A stretch of 5,093 nucleotides of DNA from Planctomycetaceae bacterium (GTDB lineage: Bacteria > Planctomycetota > Planctomycetia > Pirellulales > Pirellulaceae), in assembly GCA_007695205.1 (NCBI GenBank), contig REEF01000686.1, forward strand, positions 1 to 5,093, given 5' to 3'. Both the position numbers and the translations under genes were made by a program. The notes beneath the pieces were generated by a model, which was not told the DNA's origin, searched no databases, and saw only the letters and a program-made list of their open reading frames with translations. Numbering within the stretch: the first letter of the stretch is position 1; each line of letters opens with the position of its first letter. Below, one piece after another: positions 1-5,093 of this stretch.

Positions 1-249
1 TTTACCGGGCGTGCCGTTTTGCGGCTCGGGCATTCAGGACAGGTGTACGGTTGCAAGCTAGGTTTGCGTGCGACAGCCATGACGCGAAACGCAATACAAA
101 AGGTGCCACCCATAGATCTTTCAGGACAGAAAAAGCCACTCACTTTTCCTTCTGGCCGTCCGCGTGGTCGAGGTACTAGCCAGCGGCGGTGAATTGGTCC
201 CTCTGGCGACAGGCGGATGCGGATCCCAACAGAAAGTATCCGTGCCCCC
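1..249. other. Left-edge stretch with no convincing gene
   Basis: Apart from the inverted repeat piece at 101-113, nothing is recognised here. Two frames are open to the left edge. A plus-strand frame from 1 to a TGA at 190-192 would be the last 63 residues of something, ending in PRGRGTSQRR. A minus-strand frame could start at GTG 143-141 behind an AAGGA-like site and contains a CPEC motif before running off the edge. Neither resembles a family I know, and the two exclude each other. One may be the end of a real neighbouring gene. Confidence 0.4.
101..113. repeat. Inverted partial copy of the repeat core
   Basis: AGGTGCCACCCAT is the exact reverse complement of ATGGGTGGCACCT, which is found in core copies 3 and 5. 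It is the only copy in the opposite orientation and lies about 170 bases from the first direct copy. A 13-base match is suggestive of, but does not prove, common origin. Confidence 0.5.
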
Positions 250-347
250 TGGTTAGGGAGGCATATTAGGTGGGTGGCACCTATCGTTAGGTGCTGGTTA
301 GGGAGGCCAATTAGATGTATTAGGTGGGTGGCACCTATCGTTATTCC

Positions 348-376
348 GTTAGATGGGTGGCACCTATCGTTGCCCT
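348..376. repeat. 29-base exact direct repeat, copy 1
   Basis: This stretch, GTTAGATGGGTGGCACCTAT followed by CGTTGCCCT, is identical to 413-441. The copies are 65 bases apart start to start and contain core copies 3 and 5. The identity extends past the core on both sides, which suggests a recent local duplication inside the cluster. Confidence 0.85.
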
Positions 377-412
377 GGTTAGGCAGGCCTGTTAGCTGGG
401 TGGCACCTATCG

Positions 413-441
413 GTTAGATGGGTGGCACCTATCGTTGCCCT
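413..441. repeat. 29-base exact direct repeat, copy 2
   Basis: Identical to 348-376. The base before each copy differs (C347 versus G412), and so do the bases after (GG versus CC), so the duplication is bounded at exactly this length. Confidence 0.85.
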
Positions 442-559
442 CCGGGGATTTCCAGTCGAATGGCCTGACCGATCCGCATCGAGGTAATGGGAGGGCCTTT
501 GATCGGGAACATGAACCTTCCGCCGACGCGGGGTTAGGTGGTGGGCACCTGAACGCCCA
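442..559. other. Spacer between the last gene and the repeat cluster
   Basis: No gene is supported. On the minus strand a 27-codon frame runs from ATG 512-510 to a TAG at 431-429 that is itself part of a repeat core; its end reads IRLEIPGGQR. It is closed upstream by a TAA inside the degenerate copy at 534-552. Its bounds by two repeat copies suggest that it is spacer or element sequence and not a peptide gene. It could be a remnant of a gene end. Confidence 0.35.
534..552. repeat. Degenerate repeat copy and hairpin behind the last gene
   Basis: AGGTG (536-540) and CACCT (546-550) form a stem around GTGGG, extended by T535-G551 and T534-A552. It resembles the TTAGGTG-GGTGG-CACCTA units farther left but has an altered loop, with the stem kept. 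It begins seven bases past the stop of the secreted-protein gene on the minus strand, so it could mark the mRNA 3' end. No U-run follows. Confidence 0.5.
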
Positions 560-1468
560 TCATTCCGGCTCGGGTTCCGGTGGCAGGTCGCCGGTCGATT
601 CCAGTTGCTCGGCGGCCAAGTCGCCCCAGCGGGATGCGAGCAGGTCGTGGATGGATAAACGGAGATCGTCCTTTTGTCTATCAATCCGCCGATTGATCCG
701 CTGGACCATGCGATCCTGACGGTCGGCGATCTTGGACTCGATGAAACTCCGCAACGCCGACCCCAGCTCGCGGACCAGGGGGCCTTGTACCTGGCTGATC
801 CGATGCAGACGGAAGCGGACCAACTGCAGTTCGGCGGCGGTGACCTCAGGCTCGAAACGGACATCGGGGGGAAATCGCGAGACATCCAGCTTCATGGCCA
901 CGCGGCAATCGATCCGCAACCGGACGACGGCCGTCGCCTCGGCACTGAGACTGAGCAACTGAACGCCCCGTTCCCACTGTGCCACGCGACCGAACACATC
1001 GATCGCCGCATCGACTTGCGCCACAAAACCGACTCGGCCGTCCTGCTGGGCTTGGGGCGGTTCGACCTGGACGGCGAAACGCTGCTCGGGGTCGACCAGA
1101 CGGACCTCGTAGCGTTTCCACGTCCCGTGATTGACGGTCTTCCAACGGCGTCGGGTATCCAGCCGGTTGCCTTCCCAGCGGATCCTGACGCCGTCCCACA
1201 TCTGCCGTGTCTTGCCCCAATCCTTGTCCCGGACGATTTCGTGAGGCATGGTGTCCAGCACGATCTGGGTGACCAACTCGTCGAACTTGCTCGGGCCGGC
1301 GTTTTCGGTGGATGATTCCTCGGCAGCCACCACCGCCGGGATCGCCGAATTGGTCCCGGCCGCTGCCTGGGGCTGAGCGGCCAGTTCCGCAACCGGTGCC
1401 AAAAGGACCACCGCGATCAGGCGGATGCTGCGAGTCGTTCGACCAGTATCGGAGTTGTCACCCATCAT
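560..1468 (-). CDS. Secreted protein of unknown function, coupled to the oxidoreductase gene
   Basis: I do not recognise a named family, though the sequence has the feel of a conserved planctomycete hypothetical protein. Residues 10-37 look like a Sec signal peptide: basic TGRTTRSIR, hydrophobic LIAVVLLAPVAELAA, then an Ala-rich cleavage zone. A low-complexity linker (about 38-58) follows. Residues 60-225 look beta-rich, with alternating hydrophobic strands such as YEVRLVDPEQRFAVQVE and AEATAVVRLRIDCRVAMKLDV. The stretch 198-225 (FPPDVRFEPEV to LHRIS) precedes a charged amphipathic helix at about 229-272, and the end is an acidic Pro/Glu tail. The start is fixed by an in-frame TGA two codons upstream. 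That TGA is the stop of the oxidoreductase gene, so the two are in one operon and probably translationally coupled. The nearest Shine-Dalgarno-like GGAG (1482-1485) is 13 bases away, which is long. A lipid-binding or envelope role is a guess from the strand-plus-helix pattern only. Confidence 0.85.
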   Translation of the reverse strand: MMGDNSDTGRTTRSIRLIAVVLLAPVAELAAQPQAAAGTNSAIPAVVAAEESSTENAGPSKFDELVTQIVLDTMPHEIVRDKDWGKTRQMWDGVRIRWEGNRLDTRRRWKTVNHGTWKRYEVRLVDPEQRFAVQVEPPQAQQDGRVGFVAQVDAAIDVFGRVAQWERGVQLLSLSAEATAVVRLRIDCRVAMKLDVSRFPPDVRFEPEVTAAELQLVRFRLHRISQVQGPLVRELGSALRSFIESKIADRQDRMVQRINRRIDRQKDDLRLSIHDLLASRWGDLAAEQLESTGDLPPEPEPE

Positions 1469-1474
1469 CGGCGC

Positions 1475-2824
1475 TCATACGCTCCACGGTTCCCGCGTGG
1501 CTCGAGCCCGCATCGAATTGGCCTCACGGTCGTCCGCAAATTCTTCCCGGAGGGGATCCCACGTTAGCGACCGGCCTGTCCACAAGGCGATGCAGCCCAG
1601 ATGGGATAGAATGGTCGAGTACGCACTGCTCTCGACGTCCGCTCGGGGCCGTCGCCTGCTGCGGATGCAATCGATCCAATCACGATGGTTTTCCGCAACG
1701 GAATGAATCTTGGGAACCTCGACATCCAGGATATGTTCCGGATAGCAGTTCAGCAGTCCCTGCCTTTCGACATGGATCCACCCACGGTCGCCGACGAACA
1801 AGACCCCGAAATTCACGATCGGTGTTTGGGGATTCCAACCGGGCGGAATTTCGTGCTTGCCGGGTTCCAGTCGCGTTGCACAGATGATCTGCGTGCCATC
1901 GGCATAGGTGAAGGTCAGCGAGTGGGCTCCGTCGACTCCGGGCGGGGTGATCTTGACCGGTCCCTCGGAATCCTTCTGCAGGCCTTCTTGAGCGGAATCG
2001 AGATTGTGCACGGTACCTGAAGTCAGCCCGCCCGCGCCGAACGCTCGATTGCAGGTCCACGGTACGACATGCTTGGGCGGTCCCACGTGGTGATATCGAT
2101 GGTTGAAAGGGTGCCAGGGGCAGGGTCCCAGCCACAAATCCCAATCCAGGCCTTCGGGCACAGGTTCGGCGGGCAGATTCAAATAGTTGCTGACCCCGCC
2201 GGCCGTGACGTAGGCCCGTTTTACCTGACCGATCCGACCGGCATGGATCAGCTCGGCGGCCTTCAGGAATTCGGCCGAATTGCGCTGCTGCAGACCGGTC
2301 TGGAACACGACCTGATGCCGCCGGACGGCCTGGATCATGGTCCGCGCCTGGCGGATGGTCAAGGAAATGGGCTTTTCGCAGTAGACGTCTTTGCCAACCT
2401 GGGCTGCCAGAACGGTCATCGCCGGATGCCAACGATCCCCGGGGCTGATGATCACGGCATCGATGTCGTCGCGTCCTAGTACGTCCCGGAAGTCGTTGTA
2501 GCCGGCAACATCATGAGCCTGCCCGCTGGATCTCCGGTCGCTGTACGTCTGCTCCATTGTCTGCAAGGCGTCGTTGCGTCGCCAGGAGTCGACATCGCAG
2601 ACCGCCAGCACCTGAGTATCCTGGAAGCCGGCACAGATGCGCAGGTGCCCGCGTCCCATGGCGCCGATGCCGATGACCCCCATCGTGATACGGTTGCTGG
2701 GCGCGGTGGTCCCGTCCCGTCCTAAAACAGAGCTGGGGATCACCAGCGGCGCAGCGATCGACGCGGTCGCCGATCGCACCAGCATTTCCCGTCGCGTCAT
2801 CGGCAGTTTCTTGCAAGATGTCAT
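1475..2824 (-). CDS. Tat-exported Gfo/Idh/MocA family NAD(P)-dependent oxidoreductase
   Basis: Likely a sugar or polyol dehydrogenase that oxidises or reduces a carbohydrate hydroxyl with a nicotinamide cofactor; the substrate is unknown. Residues 9-35 form a twin-arginine signal (TRREMLVRS, then SIAAPLVIPSSVLG). The Rossmann fold begins at 46 with GVIGIGAMGRG (49-59). The acidic end of strand 2 is VCDVD (75-79), and the family EKP motif is at 150-152, with Lys151 the expected active-site lysine. The substrate domain follows from about 200, including WDLWLGPCPWHPFNHRYHH (228-246), TSGTVHNLD (268-276) and FVGDRGWIHV (343-352). The C-terminal block, about 378-449 (NHRDWIDCIRSRRRP to EANSMRARATREPW), is the usual end of planctomycete members, so the protein looks complete. 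His273 and Asp276 are kept, but Ser269 sits where the family usually has Asp. The start is supported by AAGGA seven bases upstream; Met9 is a weaker alternative. The gene ends six bases before the next one. Confidence 0.93.
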   Translation of the reverse strand: MTSCKKLPMTRREMLVRSATASIAAPLVIPSSVLGRDGTTAPSNRITMGVIGIGAMGRGHLRICAGFQDTQVLAVCDVDSWRRNDALQTMEQTYSDRRSSGQAHDVAGYNDFRDVLGRDDIDAVIISPGDRWHPAMTVLAAQVGKDVYCEKPISLTIRQARTMIQAVRRHQVVFQTGLQQRNSAEFLKAAELIHAGRIGQVKRAYVTAGGVSNYLNLPAEPVPEGLDWDLWLGPCPWHPFNHRYHHVGPPKHVVPWTCNRAFGAGGLTSGTVHNLDSAQEGLQKDSEGPVKITPPGVDGAHSLTFTYADGTQIICATRLEPGKHEIPPGWNPQTPIVNFGVLFVGDRGWIHVERQGLLNCYPEHILDVEVPKIHSVAENHRDWIDCIRSRRRPRADVESSAYSTILSHLGCIALWTGRSLTWDPLREEFADDREANSMRARATREPWSV

Positions 2825-2831
2825 GGTCCTA

Positions 2832-2836
2832 TCCTT
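2832..2836 (-). promoter_or_regulatory. Ribosome binding site of the oxidoreductase gene
   Basis: On the minus strand this reads AAGGA, seven bases before the ATG at 2824-2822, a standard Shine-Dalgarno distance. It favours the first ATG over the in-frame ATG at 2800-2798 (Met9), which has only a weak purine run upstream. Confidence 0.7.
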
Positions 2837-2849
2837 GTCATTGATGGAT

Positions 2850-2865
2850 GCCCTGTCAGCAGGGC
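2850..2865 (-). promoter_or_regulatory. Small leader hairpin before the oxidoreductase gene
   Basis: GCCCTG and CAGGGC form a perfect six-base-pair stem around a four-base loop, ending 25 bases before the start codon and 13 bases from the ribosome binding site. It would lie in the 5' leader if transcription starts upstream or comes from the HEAT gene. There is no U-run, so it is not a standard terminator. A regulatory role is unproven. No convincing -35/-10 promoter pair could be picked out in the gap. Confidence 0.4.
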
Positions 2866-2907
2866 CAAGGTTCGGTTGTTCGAGGGTCGATCGAATGTTT
2901 TCCTAAC

Positions 2908-2922
2908 GCGGCCGCTGGCCGC
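2908..2922. repeat. Short GC hairpin in the gap between the HEAT and oxidoreductase genes
   Basis: GCGGCC and GGCCGC pair perfectly around the loop GCT. It sits seven bases from the larger palindrome at 2930-2978. No T-run follows on either strand, so it is not a classic intrinsic terminator by itself. Confidence 0.5.
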
Positions 2923-2929
2923 AACCAAC

Positions 2930-2978
2930 GTAGGTTGGGTCTCCGACCCGACCCGGTCGGGACAGAGTCCCAACCTAC
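2930..2978. repeat. 49-base imperfect palindrome, REP-like
   Basis: The outer arms GTAGGTTGGG (2930-2939) and CCCAACCTAC (2969-2978) are perfect ten-base complements. An inner stem CCCGA (2947-2951) pairs with TCGGG (2957-2961) around a five-base loop. Between them CTC (2941-2943) pairs with GAG (2965-2967), leaving a few mismatches. The whole can fold as one long hairpin in either strand's RNA. It lies 40 bases past the HEAT gene stop and 105 bases before the oxidoreductase start. Palindromes with TAGGTTGGG arms are, from memory, widespread repetitive extragenic elements in several phyla. It could also protect the 3' end of the HEAT mRNA or weaken read-through. There is no U-tract. Confidence 0.75.
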
Positions 2979-2980
2979 AA

Positions 2981-3003
2981 GATGCGCGCACGGTGCATGC
3001 ATC
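2981..3003. repeat. Imperfect hairpin just after the HEAT-repeat gene
   Basis: GATGCGCGCA (2981-2990) pairs with TGCATGCATC (2994-3003) around the loop CGG, with one G-T wobble and one mismatch. It begins 15 bases past the stop codon of the HEAT gene on the minus strand and abuts the larger palindrome, so the two may act together as a 3'-end structure. It lacks a T-run. Confidence 0.4.
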
Positions 3004-3018
3004 TTACGACTGAAGGCT

Positions 3019-5076
3019 CTAACGGTTATCGATATCGCGCAGCACGCGCGGGATCTGCTGCTCGATCTCCGGATCGGTGACCAGCGGCTGGATCTTGTTC
3101 AAGGCGGCGGCTGCCTGCTCGGGATGTGTTTGGCTCAGGCCTTTGGCCAGTGTGAAGATCGCCGGGATGGCTGCCGATTCCAGGTCGGGATCGCCTACGT
3201 ACGACATCAGCAGATCGAGCGCCTCGGGCACTCGCACGGCCGACAACCGCGAGAGGAACAACTGTTTGTCTTCGATTCGCACGGTCAGTTGCATGGCGTC
3301 GCGTAGCATTCGAAAGGTTTCTGCCGCCGGTCGGTCACTGGGCAGCGCGACCAACCGCGCGAAAGCTCGCAGCGCCCAGATACGATAAGCATCCACCTCG
3401 CTGGTCTTGGCGATTTCCAACAATTCATCGGCCACGATGGGATCAGGCCAATTGGCCAACGCTCGGTAGCCCGCATCACGAACTCGGGCTTGGCTGCTTT
3501 GCATCGCGTTTCGGACGGCGGGCAGCGCGGCGGGGTCTCCCATGCGGGCCAGCGTCGGCAGCAGCACGACGGCCGCGTTCTGGTGCCCTGCTTCCAGAGC
3601 AGCCAACAGCGGCGCCGATCGCTGCGCGGGGTCTTCGATTCGCAGGCTCGTCAACCAGACGGCTCGGTCGGCCGCTTCCCGCTCGGGGCCCGGGGCCGTC
3701 TCGATCAACAGATCGACAAGCTGGGCCGCATGCTGGGGTTGGGCCATGATCTCTAACCCCAGCCACGCCTCGAGCCGCGCCACCGCATGGGGTGCTCGCG
3801 CGGCCTTCAGCAGGGCCGGCACCAGCATCGGCGAGCGGCGTGCGACGGCCAATTGCACGATCACGGACGGTGGGTTTTCCGTTTTTCCCAGCCACGCCTT
3901 CACGGCCCGATCGACCCCATCGGCGGGCATCCGACGGATCGTTTCGAAAGCTGCCTGGCGCTTCTGTGGATCATCACCATCGATCACGATCGCCACCAGG
4001 GCCGGCACATCCTCGGCCGTCCCCGACAGGATCAACGCTTCCAAGGCTGCCACGGCCACATCCACGTTTGCCGAGGTAGCCAACGACAACGCGGCTTGGC
4101 GAATCGCCGGGTCGCTGCGCGGTGTCAGGCTCTTCAGCGCGGCCACCTGGCCCTCGGCCGGCAAATCCCCTAAGGCAGCGGCGATCTGCTGCAGTTCGGC
4201 CGGTTGACGCAAATCGGCCACGTAGTCGGCCGCCGCGACGCGTTTCCAGTCCTCGTCGCCCGCCAGTGCAGCGATGATGATCGCCAGCGACTGGTCCGGA
4301 TTGGCGGCAATCCAACCGCGAAAGGCGCCCTCCCGAACTCGACGGGATTCCGCGCCCCACAATCCCTGGCACAGCTCTGCTGCCAGCTCGAACTGACCGG
4401 CTTGGCACAACGATTCGGCAGCGGCCAGCAGCGCGTCGAACGCCGCCGGCGATGCCGATGATCCTTCCTTGCCGACGTACTCCTGCAGCGCCCGTGCTGC
4501 GGGGACCGTGCCGATCTGTCCCAATGCGGTCAGACAGGCATCGGCCAGCGGGCGATCCGCGTTGTCCAACAAGGCCGCGATCGGCGTCGCCGCCCCCGCA
4601 TCGGCCATTCGCCCCAGCGAAATCACCACGCCGATCTGTTGCAGACCCTCGGTGGTACCCAGCAATTCGCGGAGCGCATCGGCCGCCTTGGAGCCGCCGA
4701 TGCCCTCCAATCCGAAACGGGCCATGTAGGACATGCGTTCGTCGGGGACCAGTTCACGGAGCGCCGCGATGGCTTCGTCGCCACCGACCGTCACCAACTG
4801 GCGGCACGCGTAGTCTTTGCCCAAGTCGGTGGCTTCACCACGCAGGACCTGGACCAAGCGAGCCTCGATGTCCGCTCGGATAGACTCGTCGCGCTGCGCT
4901 GCCCCCAGAGCCTGATCGATCGGCCGGAACTGCTGCAGATCCTGGCCCGGTTCCAATCCCATCAGCTTCTGAAAGGCCTCGTCCAACGCCGGATCGGCGG
5001 TGGGCTCGGCCCCAACAACTCCTGCAGGCAACCACATCAGCCCGAAGCTGAAAACCACAAGCGTGCGGAAGAACAA
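3019..5076 (-). CDS. Exported HEAT-repeat protein, start uncertain
   Basis: This is an alpha-solenoid scaffold or binding protein with no enzymatic domain visible. Residues 4-23 (RTLVVFSFGLMWLPAGVVGA, then EP) are a Sec signal peptide, placing it in the periplasm or envelope. A helical leader, about 29-80, is followed by some 15 or more HEAT-like helix pairs to the C-terminus. The clearest are 84-113 (YACRQLVTVGGDEAIAALREL), 114-140, 144-172, 173-201, 306-335, 337-366, 498-525 and 529-557 (ARVRDAGYRALANWPDPIVAD). Such proteins are common near Gfo/Idh/MocA enzymes and c-type cytochrome or sugar-processing genes in planctomycetes and verrucomicrobia; that is recalled family context. The start given is a TTG with no Shine-Dalgarno site. 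The frame stays open to the window edge (up to 5093), so the true start may lie outside. GTG at codon 7 and ATG at codon 14 would cut into the signal peptide. The stop is TAG at 3019-3021. Confidence 0.88.
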   Translation of the reverse strand: MFFRTLVVFSFGLMWLPAGVVGAEPTADPALDEAFQKLMGLEPGQDLQQFRPIDQALGAAQRDESIRADIEARLVQVLRGEATDLGKDYACRQLVTVGGDEAIAALRELVPDERMSYMARFGLEGIGGSKAADALRELLGTTEGLQQIGVVISLGRMADAGAATPIAALLDNADRPLADACLTALGQIGTVPAARALQEYVGKEGSSASPAAFDALLAAAESLCQAGQFELAAELCQGLWGAESRRVREGAFRGWIAANPDQSLAIIIAALAGDEDWKRVAAADYVADLRQPAELQQIAAALGDLPAEGQVAALKSLTPRSDPAIRQAALSLATSANVDVAVAALEALILSGTAEDVPALVAIVIDGDDPQKRQAAFETIRRMPADGVDRAVKAWLGKTENPPSVIVQLAVARRSPMLVPALLKAARAPHAVARLEAWLGLEIMAQPQHAAQLVDLLIETAPGPEREAADRAVWLTSLRIEDPAQRSAPLLAALEAGHQNAAVVLLPTLARMGDPAALPAVRNAMQSSQARVRDAGYRALANWPDPIVADELLEIAKTSEVDAYRIWALRAFARLVALPSDRPAAETFRMLRDAMQLTVRIEDKQLFLSRLSAVRVPEALDLLMSYVGDPDLESAAIPAIFTLAKGLSQTHPEQAAAALNKIQPLVTDPEIEQQIPRVLRDIDNR

Positions 5077-5081
5077 CAGAT

Positions 5082-5090
5082 GGGGGGGGG
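5082..5090. other. Run of nine G at the right edge
   Basis: A nine-base G run (C run in the sense of the HEAT gene) ends three bases before the window edge and lies five bases upstream of the proposed TTG start. Such runs are prone to slippage and sequencing error, so the frame upstream of it cannot be trusted. Confidence 0.8.
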
Positions 5091-5093
5091 CCG

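Larger units (their letters stand above)
250..441. repeat. Cluster of five short repeats with a TAGGTG/CACCTA palindrome
   Basis: The 15-base core GGGTGGCACCTATCG occurs exactly at 272-286, 326-340, 355-369, 398-412 and 420-434. The first two copies are preceded by TTAGGT, giving a TAGGTG-GGTGG-CACCTA hairpin; the others have TTAGAT or TTAGCT. A second element, TGGTTAGGSAGGC (S is G or C), occurs at 250-262, 295-307 and 376-388, ahead of core copies. Start-to-start distances between cores are 54, 29, 43 and 22, so this is not a CRISPR array or a simple tandem repeat. The cluster is in the gene-free stretch after the operon and looks like a REP-type extragenic repeat array. The open frame over it (217-417, plus strand) only reads the repeat as WVAPI and is not a gene. 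Confidence 0.8.

Noticed and set aside
217..417. Plus-strand open frame rich in RWVAPIV repeats
   Set aside because: It is only the translation of the repeat cluster. It has no domain, and its repeating peptide follows the DNA repeat.
250..441. CRISPR array
   Set aside because: Distances between cores vary (54, 29, 43, 22), spacers share sequence, and no cas gene is nearby.
429..512. 27-residue small protein gene on the minus strand
   Set aside because: No ribosome binding site was evident, its stop belongs to a repeat copy, and its upstream stop lies in another copy.
379..885. 168-codon minus-strand open frame
   Set aside because: It overlaps the end of the secreted-protein gene in another frame and runs through the repeats. 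Composition is Ser/Arg/Pro-rich, as in shadow frames.
674..1315. 213-codon plus-strand open frame
   Set aside because: It lies opposite the secreted-protein gene, has no ribosome binding site or family resemblance, and is explained by GC-rich antisense frames.
1680..2432. 250-codon minus-strand open frame within the oxidoreductase
   Set aside because: It is an out-of-frame shadow of a gene whose motifs are unmistakable in the other frame.
2908..3003. Intrinsic transcription terminator of the HEAT-repeat gene
   Set aside because: The hairpins are strong but none is followed by a run of T on the sense strand. A terminator role remains possible but is not supported by sequence alone.
3542..4207. 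221-codon plus-strand open frame opposite the HEAT-repeat gene
   Set aside because: Ala/Ser/Arg-rich shadow of the regular HEAT repeats; no recognisable domain.

Overview
This GC-rich window reads like a chromosomal segment of a planctomycete, most likely from the Pirellulales (Rhodopirellula-like relatives). The assignment is from recall of protein families, not a search. It rests on a Tat-exported Gfo/Idh/MocA oxidoreductase of the type that is greatly expanded in that group, a long secreted HEAT-repeat protein of the kind often found beside such enzymes, and gene-poor stretches with short palindromic repeats.

Layout, read along the minus strand from right to left. (1) At 5076-3019 (possibly starting beyond the right edge) lies a 685-residue exported HEAT-repeat protein. 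(2) A 194-base gap, 3018-2825, carries three hairpins, the largest a 49-base imperfect palindrome at 2930-2978, followed by a small leader hairpin and a good ribosome binding site. (3) At 2824-1475 lies the 449-residue oxidoreductase. (4) Six bases later, in the same frame, a 302-residue secreted protein of unknown function runs from 1468 to 560. (5) The left 559 bases hold no convincing gene. They contain a cluster of five exact copies of a 15-base core (272-434), a degenerate hairpin copy just after the last gene, and an inverted partial copy near 101.

All three proteins appear to be made for export, so they probably act in the cell envelope or periplasm. The oxidoreductase and the unknown protein almost certainly share a transcript. 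The HEAT protein may belong to the same transcription unit or may be separated from it by the hairpins. In related bacteria this gene company is seen around carbohydrate (3-keto-sugar) processing, but no glycoside hydrolase or transporter lies inside this window, so that link is an inference from context.

The most notable points are the repeat cluster, the long palindrome, a Ser in place of the usual catalytic Asp in the oxidoreductase, and an unclear start of the HEAT gene next to a nine-G run at the window edge. I do not see a clear new multi-gene system.
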